From assembly GCF_900188485.1 (NCBI RefSeq), contig NZ_FZPH01000002.1, positions 496,001 through 560,000 of the forward strand: 64,000 nucleotides of DNA, written 5' to 3'. The stretch is from Asanoa hainanensis (GTDB lineage Bacteria; Actinomycetota; Actinomycetes; Mycobacteriales; Micromonosporaceae). Below, one piece after another: positions 36,740-45,002 of this stretch (position 1 is the stretch's first letter; each line of letters opens with the position of its first letter). The position numbers and the translations under genes are program-made. The notes beneath the pieces are model-generated. The model was not told the DNA's origin. It made no database searches and saw nothing but the letters and a program-made list of their open reading frames with translations.

Positions 36740-38140
36740 GTGACAGAGAACCTGCCTCGCACGGTCGGGGAGTTGCGGGCCGCCGGCTACACGTATCGGA
36801 CGGTCAAGGAAGAGCTCCGGGCCAACCTGCTGGAGCGGATGCGCACCGGCCAATCCCGTTTTCCCGGCATCGTCGGCTACGACCAGACGGTGCTGCCCGA
36901 GGTCGAGCGGGCCATTCTGGCCGGTCACGACATGGTGCTGCTGGGCGAGCGCGGCCAGGGCAAGACCCGGTTGATCCGGTCGCTGGTGGACCTGCTCGAC
37001 GAGTGGACCCCGGTGATTCCCGGCTCGGAGCTCAACGAACACCCGCTGCATCCATTGACCCCGTCGTCCCGCCGCGCTGCCGCCGAATCCGGCGACGAGG
37101 CACCGGTCGCCTGGCTGCACCGCTCGATGCGCTACGGCGAGAAGCTGGCCACGCCGGACACCAGCGTCGGTGACCTGGTCGGCGACGTCGACCCGATCCG
37201 GGTCGCCCAAGGCCGCACCCTCGGTGACCCCGAGACCATCCACTTCGGACTCGTGCCGCGCACCAACCGGGGCATCTTCGCCGTCAACGAGCTGCCCGAC
37301 CTCGCCGAGCGGATCCAGGTGAGCCTGCTCAACGTGCTGGAGGAGCGGGACATCCAGATCCGCGGCTACCAGCTCCGGCTGCCCCTCGACGTGCTGCTGG
37401 TGGCCAGTGCCAACCCCGAGGACTACACCAACCGTGGGCGGATCATCACGCCGCTCAAGGACCGGTTCGGTGCCGAGATCCGCACGCACTACCCGCTGGA
37501 GCTCGACCTCGAGCTCGACCTGGTCCGCCAGGAGGCCGCGCTGGTGGCCGCCGTACCCGATCACGTGCTCGAGGTCGTGGTTCGGTTCGCCCGTGCGGTC
37601 CGTGAGTCGCCGTCGGTCGACGCCCGGTCCGGTGTCTCCGCGCGGTTCCCGATCGCGGCGGCCGAGACGGTCGCCGCCGCCGCGCTGCGCCGCTCCGGCC
37701 TGCTCGGCCTCGGTGCGGACGAGGCGGTGGCCCGGATCGGCGACGCCGAGTCGGTGACCAGCACGCTGCGCGGCAAGGTCGAGTTCGAGAGCGGCGAGGA
37801 GGGCCGGGAGATCGAGATCCTCGGCCACCTGCTGCGCACCGCGACCGCCGAGACGTTCCGCGCCCGGCTGGCCGGGCTCGACCTGTCGAGCTTCGTCAAC
37901 CTGGTCGCCGAGGGCGAGATCGTGGAGACCGGCGAGCTGGTGCCGGCCGACGAGATCCTCCGCCAGGTCGGCACGCTGCCCGGGCTGGCCAAGGTGCTCG
38001 ACCGGCTGGGTCTGGGCGACGCGCCGACCCGCGGCGAGGCGGCCGCCGGCGTCGAGTTCGTACTCGAGGGGCTGCACCTGACCCGCCGGATGTCCAAGGT
38101 CAGCGGCGAGGGACGCACGATGTACGGCAGCCGCGAATGA
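36740..38140 (+). CDS. MoxR/ChlI-type AAA ATPase
   Basis: This 466-aa ATPase starts at GTG 36740. Walker A is GERGQGKT (residues 69-76), and a Walker B-like segment lies in GIFAVNELPDLAERIQVSLLNVLEERD. The ASANPEDYTNRGRIITPLKDRFG segment is the sensor 1/arginine finger region typical of Mg-chelatase ChlI/MoxR proteins. The ATPase overlaps the downstream VWA gene by 4 nt (ATGA), the classic MoxR-VWA pairing in which the ATPase and the VWA protein mount metals or remodel a protein complex. The client is unknown. Confidence 0.9.
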   Translation: MTENLPRTVGELRAAGYTYRTVKEELRANLLERMRTGQSRFPGIVGYDQTVLPEVERAILAGHDMVLLGERGQGKTRLIRSLVDLLDEWTPVIPGSELNEHPLHPLTPSSRRAAAESGDEAPVAWLHRSMRYGEKLATPDTSVGDLVGDVDPIRVAQGRTLGDPETIHFGLVPRTNRGIFAVNELPDLAERIQVSLLNVLEERDIQIRGYQLRLPLDVLLVASANPEDYTNRGRIITPLKDRFGAEIRTHYPLELDLELDLVRQEAALVAAVPDHVLEVVVRFARAVRESPSVDARSGVSARFPIAAAETVAAAALRRSGLLGLGADEAVARIGDAESVTSTLRGKVEFESGEEGREIEILGHLLRTATAETFRARLAGLDLSSFVNLVAEGEIVETGELVPADEILRQVGTLPGLAKVLDRLGLGDAPTRGEAAAGVEFVLEGLHLTRRMSKVSGEGRTMYGSRE

Positions 38141-40089
38141 AGCGCAACCGGTATGGGGCGTGGTCGGGCGGTCCTGATCCGTTGGCACCGCCCTACGACG
38201 TGCGCGCGGCCGTCGATGATGTCGGCGCCGAGGTCTTGGAGGGCGGGTCGCTGCGGGAGGCGTTGCGCAACCTGTTGCGGCGCGGTCCCGGCTCCGTCGG
38301 TGGCCTCGACGACCTTCAGGCGCGGGCGCGCCGGATGCGCCGGGACGCGATGCGCCGGGGGCAGCTCGACGGGGCGGTGACGCGGGCGCAGCAGCTGCTG
38401 GATCAGGCTCTGGCCGCGGAACGGGAGGCGCTGGCTTCGCGGGACGACGACGCGGCTCGCTTCAACGAGGCGGTTCTGGACAATTTGCCCCGGTCGACCG
38501 CGCGGGCTGTCGAGGAGCTGTCCGACTACCAGTGGGCCAGCGAAGAGGGTCGGCAGCGTTATCAGGAGATCCTCGACGGGCTGCGGCGTGAGGTGGTCGA
38601 GCAGCGGTTCCGTGGCATGCGCGAGTCGCTCCAGGACCCGGCCGCCCAGCAGGCCGTCGCGGAGATGATGCGCGACCTCAACGCCCTGCTCGCCGCACAC
38701 GCTCGGGGCGAGGACACGACCGACCAGTTCGCGGAGTTCATGCGCCGGCACGGCGACTACTTCCCGGAGCAGCCTTCCACTGTCGACGAGCTGGTCGACG
38801 CGTTGGCGCGGCGGGCGGCGGCCGGCGAGCGGCTCATGCGGTCGTTGTCGCCGCAGCAGCGCGACGAGCTGGCCTCCCTGATGCAGCAGGCGTTGGGCAA
38901 CGGCGACCTGGCCCGCGAGATGGGCGCGCTCAACGACAACCTGCGCGCGCTGCGCCCGGATCTGGCCTGGGACCGCCGGGAGAAGATGCGGGGGGAGGAG
39001 CCGCTCGGGTACGGCGAGGCGACCGGTGCGCTGGAGGAGATCGGCGAGCTGGACGACCTGATCGACCAGCTCGGCCAGGAGCATCCGGGCGCGACCCTCG
39101 ACGACGTCGACGTTGAAGCGGTGTCGCGGGCTCTTGGGCGCTCGGCGGCCGACGACGTGCGCCGGCTGCAGGAGCTCGAGCGCGAGATGCGGCGGCAGGG
39201 GTGGGTCACGCGTACCGCCGAGGGTCTGACGTTCTCGCCGAAGGCGTTGCGCCGGCTCGGCGGCACCGCTCTGCGCCGGGTGTTCGCCGACCTCACGGCC
39301 GGCCCGCGCGGGCAGCACGACCTGCGCTCCGCCGGCGCGGCGGGGGAGGTGACCGGGGCCTCCCGGGCCTGGGAGTACGGCGACGAGCAGCCGCTGGACG
39401 TCGTCCGCACGGTGACGCGGGCGGTGGCCCGGCGCGGCGCGGGCGTACCGGTCTCGCTGGAGGTCGAGGACTTCGAGGTCGTGGAGACCGAGCGCCGCGC
39501 CTCGGCTGCGGTGGCGCTCTGCGTCGACCTGTCGTTCTCCATGGTCTCCGAGGGCCGCTGGGGCCCGATGAAGCAGACCGCGCTGGCCCTCTCGCACCTG
39601 GTGGCGACCCGGTTCCCGCAGGACGCCCTGCAGATCATCGGTTTCGGCCGCTCGGCGGCGACGCTGTCGCAGGCGGAGCTGGCCGCGATCGAGCCCGACT
39701 ACGAACAGGGCACCAACCTGCACGACGCGCTCCGCCAGGCGGGCCGGCACCTGCGCAAACACCCCGGCGCCGAGCCGGTCGTACTCGTGGTCACCGACGG
39801 CGAGCCGACCGCGCACGTGGACGAGGACGGCTATCCGGTGTTCCGGTGGCCCCCGACCCGAGAAACGATCACGGCGACGGTACGGGAGGTCGACCGGCTG
39901 ACCCGGTACGGCGCCACCCTCAACCTGTTCATGCTGGGCGAGGACGCCGGACTGCGCCGGTTCGTGGACGCGGTGGCCCGCCGCAGCGGAGGCCGGGTCT
40001 TCACCCCGTCGTCCGACGACCTCGGCGCGTACGTCGTCTCGGACTACATCCGCGCCCGCCGCGGCCGCCGGGGGAGCCGGGCGGCTTAG
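38137..40089 (+). CDS. VWA-domain partner of the MoxR ATPase
   Basis: This 650-aa protein has a long charged helical N-terminal region (about 30-430) with many coiled-coil-like stretches. A C-terminal von Willebrand A domain (about 455-630) follows, with an intact MIDAS motif VDLSFSM (Asp464, Ser466, Ser468), a Thr in EQGTN and VVTDGEPTAH. It is cytoplasmic and coupled to the AAA ATPase by an ATGA overlap. It probably acts as the metal- or partner-binding adaptor of the ATPase. Behind the stop is a 265-bp repeat-rich gap. Confidence 0.9.
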   Translation: MKRNRYGAWSGGPDPLAPPYDVRAAVDDVGAEVLEGGSLREALRNLLRRGPGSVGGLDDLQARARRMRRDAMRRGQLDGAVTRAQQLLDQALAAEREALASRDDDAARFNEAVLDNLPRSTARAVEELSDYQWASEEGRQRYQEILDGLRREVVEQRFRGMRESLQDPAAQQAVAEMMRDLNALLAAHARGEDTTDQFAEFMRRHGDYFPEQPSTVDELVDALARRAAAGERLMRSLSPQQRDELASLMQQALGNGDLAREMGALNDNLRALRPDLAWDRREKMRGEEPLGYGEATGALEEIGELDDLIDQLGQEHPGATLDDVDVEAVSRALGRSAADDVRRLQELEREMRRQGWVTRTAEGLTFSPKALRRLGGTALRRVFADLTAGPRGQHDLRSAGAAGEVTGASRAWEYGDEQPLDVVRTVTRAVARRGAGVPVSLEVEDFEVVETERRASAAVALCVDLSFSMVSEGRWGPMKQTALALSHLVATRFPQDALQIIGFGRSAATLSQAELAAIEPDYEQGTNLHDALRQAGRHLRKHPGAEPVVLVVTDGEPTAHVDEDGYPVFRWPPTRETITATVREVDRLTRYGATLNLFMLGEDAGLRRFVDAVARRSGGRVFTPSSDDLGAYVVSDYIRARRGRRGSRAA

Positions 40090-40354
40090 CCGCCGCTGCG
40101 GGTCGCCGTGCGGCACGGCTGAGCCGCGCGGTCTGGCACCGCCCTTGGTGGTCGCGAAGCCGGACGGCTCAGCGTGCGCTCCGCGGTCGCGGAGATGCGC
40201 GGTTCGCGCTTTGCCGCGCGGCCTGAGCGCTTTGTGACGCGGGCCGCGCGGCTTGGCCCGTGTCCTCTGGTCGCGGAGTCGGGCGGCTTGGCCGCCTTGT
40301 AGTCGCGGATCCAGGCTGCGTAACCGCCCCCTGCTGCCGGGGCGGCCTCGCCGC
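40090..40354. repeat. Tract A: degenerate repeats in a convergent gap
   Basis: The 265-bp gap between convergent stops is built from imperfect copies of a motif related to GGTCGCGGAGTCGGGCGGCT (for example near 40150-40172, 40189-40212 and 40269-40290). Copies are interspersed with GCGCGGCYTGRSC. No gene or clear terminator stem stands out. It is the first of six such gaps, each with a different unit. Confidence 0.6.
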
Positions 40355-41071
40355 TTAGCCGCCGGCGGTGGTCGGGGGCGGCGAGGCCGGCGCGGTGGCC
40401 GGTGGGGTCGCCGGTGGTGGCGGTGCGTCGTCGCTGGCGAAGACGCCGGTCGCGAACAGGATGCCGAGGAGGATTCCGATGGCACCGATCGCCACCGCGC
40501 CGATCATCATCGGGTCGCGGGCGGGCGGCGGGGTGCCGGGGCGGCCGCCGCGGGCGGACCGGCCGCCGCCGCTAGCTCCGCCGCCGTAGACCGGGCCGCC
40601 GGCCGGAGGTCCGCCGTAGGTCGGGCCTGACCCGCCGTAAGTGGGTCCGCCGCTGGTGGGGCTGCCGTAGGTGGGTCCGCCGCTGGTGGGGGAGCCGTAA
40701 GTCGGCCCGCCACTGGTGGGTGTGCCGTAGTTAGGCGCGCCACTGGTGGGGCTGCCGTAGGCGGGCCCGGGGCTGGTCGGGGTGCCGTAGGTGGGTCCGC
40801 CGCTCGTGGGGCTGCCGTAGGTCGGGCCGCTGCCCATGGCGCTGTCGTAGACCGGGCCGCCACTGGTCGGGCTGCCGTACGTGGGCCCCGGGCTGCTCGG
40901 GGTGCCGTAGGTCGGGCCGCCGCTCGTGGGGCCGCTGCTGGTGGGGCCGCCGTAGACGGCTCCGCCGCTGGTGGGTTCGGGGGCCGCACTGGCCGGCGCG
41001 GTCGGGTCGCCGTAGCCGGGGCCGCCGTACACCCGGCCGCCCGGTCGCTCCTGCGGTTGCATGGCAGGCAT
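40355..41071 (-). CDS. Repeat-rich tail-anchored membrane protein
   Basis: This 238-aa protein is built from about ten copies of a decapeptide-like unit (consensus PTSGGPTYGS) at residues 38-150. A Gly-rich stretch and basic region (SARGGRPGTPPPARDP) come next, then one transmembrane helix (MIGAVAIGAIGILLGILFATGVF, about 190-212) and a Pro/Ala/Thr tail of 25 residues. The repeats are hydrophilic and probably intrinsically disordered in the cytoplasm, with the short tail outside. I do not know a function. A second Met at codon 4 is an alternative start. Confidence 0.7.
   Translation of the reverse strand: MPAMQPQERPGGRVYGGPGYGDPTAPASAAPEPTSGGAVYGGPTSSGPTSGGPTYGTPSSPGPTYGSPTSGGPVYDSAMGSGPTYGSPTSGGPTYGTPTSPGPAYGSPTSGAPNYGTPTSGGPTYGSPTSGGPTYGSPTSGGPTYGGSGPTYGGPPAGGPVYGGGASGGGRSARGGRPGTPPPARDPMMIGAVAIGAIGILLGILFATGVFASDDAPPPPATPPATAPASPPPTTAGG
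40618..40960 (-). repeat. In-frame tandem DNA repeats coding PTSGGPTYGS units
   Basis: Approximately 30-bp units, in frame within the membrane protein gene, encode PTSGGPTYGS-like decapeptides with variants ending GTP, SSP or NYG. High nucleotide identity between adjacent units (for example 40640-40730) suggests recent expansion and possible copy-number variation. Confidence 0.75.
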
Positions 41072-41077
41072 AGTCGC

Positions 41078-42064
41078 CTATCGTGGCACTCTCTCGCCAG
41101 TGGGATGGCGGAACGTGCGACGGTACGTGGTCGGGGACACACCGATCGCCGCGTGCAGTTGTTGCCGCAACGCCGCTGCCGTGCCGAAGCCGGCGTGCCG
41201 GGCCACCTGGTCGACGGCCAGCACCGTGGTCTCCAGGAGCCGCCGCGCGTGGTCGGTGCGCTGCTGCAACAGCCAGCGGGCCGGGCTCAACCCGGTCTCC
41301 TCGCGGAACCGCCGGGTGAACGTCCGCACACTCATGTTGGCGTGCGCGGCCATCGCGGCCAGCGTCACCGGCTCGTCGAGCCGTTGGAGCGTCCAGGAGC
41401 GGGTCGCCGCCGTGGACGCCGCGCCGTCGCCGGCCGGCAGCGGCCGTTCGATGAACTGCGCCTGGCCGCCGTCGCGCCAGGGCGGCACCACGCAGCGCCG
41501 GGCGGCGGTGTTGGCCACTGCCGAGCCGTGGTCCCGGCGGATCACGTGCAGGCAGAGGTCGATCCCGGCGGCCACCCCGGCCGAGGTGAGGATGTCGCCG
41601 TCGTCGACGAACAGCACGTCCGGGTCCAGGTCGACGGCGGGGTGGAAACGGCGGAACCGATCCGCGTACGCCCAATGCGTGGTGGCCTTGCGTCCGTCGA
41701 GCAAGCCGGCGGCGGCCAGCACGAACGAGCCGGTGCAGATCGACATGACCCGGGCACCGCGGGCGTGGGCCGCCCGGAGCGCGTCGGTGATCTCGGGATC
41801 CAGGGTGCCGGACGTCAGCGCCGGCCCGTCATGGATGCCGGGCACGATCACCGTGTCGGCCGTCTCGGTCAGCGCCAGGTCGTGGTCGGGGTGCACGGTG
41901 TAGCCGGCGGTGCAGCGGACCGGCCGCCCACCCGCGGTGCACATGCCCACCTCGTAGAAGTGCTGGCCGGCGTCGTCGCGGGCGGTGCCGAAGACCTGCG
42001 CGGGGGTGCCGAGGTCGAGGCCGACCACGTGGTCGACGGCGAGGACGGCGATGCGATGGGTCAT
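41078..42064 (-). CDS. GlxA-type AraC-family regulator (DJ-1/PfpI domain)
   Basis: This 328-aa regulator has an N-terminal DJ-1/PfpI-like domain (residues 1-190) with the nucleophile-elbow Cys in MSICTGSFVLAAAGLLDG. Two C-terminal AraC helix-turn-helix motifs follow (LAAMAAHANMSVRTFTRRFREE; VDQVARHAGFGTAAALRQQL). GlxA-family regulators sense small metabolites through the amidase-like domain. It is divergent (60 bp) from an MFS transporter gene, which is its most likely target. Confidence 0.9.
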   Translation of the reverse strand: MTHRIAVLAVDHVVGLDLGTPAQVFGTARDDAGQHFYEVGMCTAGGRPVRCTAGYTVHPDHDLALTETADTVIVPGIHDGPALTSGTLDPEITDALRAAHARGARVMSICTGSFVLAAAGLLDGRKATTHWAYADRFRRFHPAVDLDPDVLFVDDGDILTSAGVAAGIDLCLHVIRRDHGSAVANTAARRCVVPPWRDGGQAQFIERPLPAGDGAASTAATRSWTLQRLDEPVTLAAMAAHANMSVRTFTRRFREETGLSPARWLLQQRTDHARRLLETTVLAVDQVARHAGFGTAAALRQQLHAAIGVSPTTYRRTFRHPTGERVPR

Positions 42065-42124
42065 GGCCGAATTATTGCGCATGATGGCTGTCGGGCCACT
42101 CGCGGAGCGTACCCGGGATCGCTC

Positions 42125-43420
42125 ATGCTCTTTCTCGTGCGCCGTCTCGTTCATCCTGCCTGGCTCGTGGCCGCCGTCGCCTTCGTCGCGTTGATCGGCG
42201 CGGCCGGGTTCCGGGCCACGCCCAGCGTCATGCTCCACCCGCTGCACGAGGAGTTCGGCTGGCAGCTGGCGACGATCTCCGCCGCCGTGTCGGTCAACCT
42301 GCTGCTCTTCGGCCTCACCGCGCCGTTCGCGGCCGCGCTGATGGACCGGTTCGGCATCCGCCGGGTGGTCGCGGCCGCGCTGGTGCTGGTCTCGCTGGGC
42401 AGCGGGCTGACGGTGTTCATGCGCACCAGTTTCGAGCTGATCCTGCTCTGGGGCGTGCTGGTCGGCGTCGGCACGGGCTCGATGGCGCTGGCGTTCGTGG
42501 CCACGGTCACCGGCCGTTGGTTCGTCAAGCGCCGGGGCCTGGTCACCGGCGTGCTCACCGCCGGCGGTGCGACCGGCCAGTTGATCTTTCTGCCGGTCCT
42601 CGCGTACCTGATCGAGCAGTCGAGCTGGCGTACCGCCTCGCTGGTGGTCGCCGGCGCCGCGCTGACCGTCGTACCCCTGGTGCTGTGGCTGTTGCGTGAC
42701 CACCCGAGCGACCTCGGGCTGCCCGCCTACGGCGCGACCGAGGTCGTGCCGCCGGTGCCGGCCGGCGGCGCCGCCCGGCGCGCGCTCGGTGCGCTGCGCG
42801 ACGCGTCCCGGACCCGCGCGTTCTGGCTGCTCGCCGGGGGCTTCGCGATCTGTGGCGCGACCACCAACGGCCTCGTCGGTACCCACTTCATCCCGGCGGC
42901 GCACGACCACGGCATGACCGAGACGACCGCCGCGTCGCTGCTCGCGCTGGTCGGCCTGTTCGACATCGCCGGCACGATCGCCTCGGGTTGGCTGACCGAC
43001 CGGTTCGACAGCCGGATCCTGCTCGGCGCCTACTACGCGCTGCGCGGCGGCTCGCTGCTGCTGCTGCCGGCGCTGTTCGGCGACGTCGTGCGCCCGTCGA
43101 TGGTGGTGTTCATCCTGTTCTACGGGCTGGACTGGGTCGCGACGGTGCCGCCGACGGTGGCGCTGTGCCGCGAGTACTTCGGCGATCGCGGCGCCGTCGT
43201 GTTCGGCTGGGTGTTCGCGTCACACCAGATCGGCGCCGCGGTGGCGGCGTCGGCGGCGGGCATCGTGCGCGACCAGCTCGGCAACTACGACCTGGCCTGG
43301 TACGTGGCCGGGCTGCTGGCCATCGGCGCCGCAGGGCTGTCGCTGATGCTGTTCCGCCGCCGGGGCGCCGTGGCTTTCGCTCCCGCTATGGCTGGAGCAC
43401 CCGGATCCGTTCCACGGTGA
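42125..43420 (+). CDS. MFS transporter
   Basis: This 431-aa major facilitator has twelve hydrophobic segments with a central cytoplasmic loop (about 195-225). The RFGIRR loop and the second-half GWLTDRFDSRILLG match the MFS signature between helices 2-3 and 8-9. The N-terminal HEEFGWQLATISAAVSVN pattern is typical of monocarboxylate/oxalate-type transporters. The substrate is unknown; the divergent GlxA regulator probably controls it. Its 3' end overlaps the convergent 74-aa gene by 35 bp. Confidence 0.9.
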   Translation: MLFLVRRLVHPAWLVAAVAFVALIGAAGFRATPSVMLHPLHEEFGWQLATISAAVSVNLLLFGLTAPFAAALMDRFGIRRVVAAALVLVSLGSGLTVFMRTSFELILLWGVLVGVGTGSMALAFVATVTGRWFVKRRGLVTGVLTAGGATGQLIFLPVLAYLIEQSSWRTASLVVAGAALTVVPLVLWLLRDHPSDLGLPAYGATEVVPPVPAGGAARRALGALRDASRTRAFWLLAGGFAICGATTNGLVGTHFIPAAHDHGMTETTAASLLALVGLFDIAGTIASGWLTDRFDSRILLGAYYALRGGSLLLLPALFGDVVRPSMVVFILFYGLDWVATVPPTVALCREYFGDRGAVVFGWVFASHQIGAAVAASAAGIVRDQLGNYDLAWYVAGLLAIGAAGLSLMLFRRRGAVAFAPAMAGAPGSVPR

Positions 43421-43610
43421 CCAGCGCCTGAAGCCGGCCGAGCGGCGTGCCGTCGCGGGCCAGCTGCTGGCCTTCGAGCCAGACCTCGCCGTCGTAGAAG
43501 CCCGACAGGTCGTCGCGCACCTTTTCCACGCGGAGGAACAAGGTGTGCGGTGAACCGGTGAACTTCCAGGTGCCCGGCGGGCATTCGATCACATTGCCAG
43601 CGTCGATCAT
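43386..43610 (-). CDS. Small beta-rich hypothetical protein, 74 aa
   Basis: Starting at ATG 43610, the protein reads MIDAGNVIECPPGTWKFTG, then LFLRVEKVRDDLSGFYDGEVWLEG and ends VTVERIRVLQP. Alternating hydrophobic residues suggest a single beta-barrel or sandwich. I do not recognise a named family. It is divergent from the XRE regulator gene (174 bp between starts) and may be its regulatory target; small proteins often accompany WhiJ/DUF397 loci. Confidence 0.65.
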   Translation of the reverse strand: MIDAGNVIECPPGTWKFTGSPHTLFLRVEKVRDDLSGFYDGEVWLEGQQLARDGTPLGRLQALVTVERIRVLQP

Positions 43611-43784
43611 GATTGCCCCCGGCCCGCCGGTGGATTTCGCCGCTTCCGACTGGTCATGTGTTGAATGTTGGGCTTGAGCCTTCCCAAACGCAATGTTGCG
43701 GAGCAGAATTCCGCCCACGCGGTACGAAGACGCAATGATCTGCTGGTGTCCACTACGGAATCGCTGTGTCGGGGAGGAACGAAC

Positions 43785-44672
43785 ATGCCGACCGAAGACC
43801 ACGGTTCGACCGTTCCACGCCGGCAACTCGGCCGATATCTGAGAAGGGCTCGCGAAGAGGCCCAGGTCACGGTCAAAGCGGCGGCGGACGCATTGGAATG
43901 GTCGACGCCCCGAATCTGGCGCATCGAAAACGGAACAGTAGGCATGCGCGCCCTCGACGTCAAGGCGATGTGCGAGCTTTACGGTGCGTCCGACGATCTG
44001 ACGACAGCGCTGGTGGCGCTCGCCCGCGAAACCAAATCGAAGGGCTGGTGGCAGTCGTACGGGGACGCACTGCCGAGTTGGTTCGAGTTGTACGTCGGCC
44101 TGGAGTCGGCGGCGAGCCGGATTCGCTATCTGCAGACCGACATCGTGCCGGGCCTTTTGCAGACGAAGGCCTATACGCGTGAGGTGATCGCCCTGGACCA
44201 TCCGGAGTTGGGGCCGGAGGAGCAGGAAAAGCGGTTGGCGGTCCGGATGGAGCGGCAGAACCTGCTGGTCCGGCGCGTGCCCGCGGCGCCGTCGCTGGAG
44301 GTCATCCTGAGCGAGGCGGTGTTGCGTCGCCCGATCCAGGACCGCGAGGCGATGGTCGGGCAGATTCGGTATCTCGCCGAGGCGAATGAGCGGCCAAATG
44401 TCACCGTGCGTTATCTGCCGCTCTCCGTCGGTCTACACCATTGGGCATCGACGGGCGGTTTCGCCATTCTCGACTTCCCCGAACAACGCGGCCGCGATCC
44501 CGAGCCACCAACGGTCTACAGCGACGGCCCGACCGGCGCTCTCTACCTCGACAAGACCCGAGAGGTGGATATGTACGAGTCAATCTGGCGAAGCGCTTCC
44601 GAGCGAGCGTACGACCGTGCACAATCGACTCGCGCAATCCGGGCGCTCTCGGAGGAGTTGTACAATGAGTGA
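43785..44672 (+). CDS. WhiJ/Scr1-like XRE regulator (DUF5753)
   Basis: The protein is 295 aa from ATG 43785 (GGGAGGAACGAAC upstream). It has an N-terminal HTH_31/XRE domain (residues 13-70, LGRYLRRAREEAQVTVKAAADALEWSTPRIWRIENG) and the C-terminal DUF5753 domain (about 90-285) with IVPGLLQTKAYTREVI and a FAILDFPE segment. Such proteins are abundant in sporulating actinomycetes and pair with DUF397 proteins, in a manner likened to toxin-antitoxin systems. The stop overlaps the DUF397 ATG by 8 nt. Confidence 0.92.
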   Translation: MPTEDHGSTVPRRQLGRYLRRAREEAQVTVKAAADALEWSTPRIWRIENGTVGMRALDVKAMCELYGASDDLTTALVALARETKSKGWWQSYGDALPSWFELYVGLESAASRIRYLQTDIVPGLLQTKAYTREVIALDHPELGPEEQEKRLAVRMERQNLLVRRVPAAPSLEVILSEAVLRRPIQDREAMVGQIRYLAEANERPNVTVRYLPLSVGLHHWASTGGFAILDFPEQRGRDPEPPTVYSDGPTGALYLDKTREVDMYESIWRSASERAYDRAQSTRAIRALSEELYNE

Positions 44673-44865
44673 CGAAGCAGTCACCTGGACGAAGTCGACT
44701 TATAGCGGTGCCAACGGCGGATGCGTCGAATGGGCAACGCTGGACAGCGAGATCGGCGTCCGCGACTCGAAAGACAAGACCGGCCCCGTCCTAACCTTCA
44801 GCCGCACGGCCTGGCAGTCCTTCGTGGACGCCACCAGCCGCGGCGACTACAGGCCGGACGCGTAA
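44665..44865 (+). CDS. DUF397 small partner protein
   Basis: The 66-aa protein is a textbook DUF397: WTKSTYSGANGGCVEWA, then GVRDSKDKTGPVLTFSRTAWQSFV. DUF397 proteins are thought to bind and modulate the adjacent DUF5753 regulator, as proposed for the WhiJ locus. The ATG lies inside the regulator gene, so translation is coupled. Confidence 0.92.
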   Translation: MSDEAVTWTKSTYSGANGGCVEWATLDSEIGVRDSKDKTGPVLTFSRTAWQSFVDATSRGDYRPDA

Positions 44866-44893
44866 CGCACGTCGGCCGACCGCACGGCACGCA

Positions 44894-44922
44894 CGAGACC
44901 CGCGAGATACTCGCGGGTCTCG
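44894..44922. terminator. Perfect 13-bp hairpin after DUF397
   Basis: CGAGACCCGCGAG (44894-44906) and CTCGCGGGTCTCG (44910-44922) form a 13-bp stem with a 3-nt loop, 29 bp after the DUF397 stop, between convergent genes. It probably terminates transcription from one or both sides. It also lies inside the in-frame extension described for the next gene. Confidence 0.7.
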
Positions 44923-45002
44923 TCGTCCGTCGAGTAGATCAACGTGCCCCGCTCGCTCTTGGCGTTCCAGGGCCGCCAGGTCCTGGTCCATGAGGGGTGA
45001 CG

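Noticed and set aside
37561-40485. A 974-codon minus-strand frame opposite the VWA gene and tract A
   Set aside because: The opposite strand holds a clear MoxR-VWA pair with ATGA coupling. The long frame results from base composition, and it also runs through non-coding repeats.
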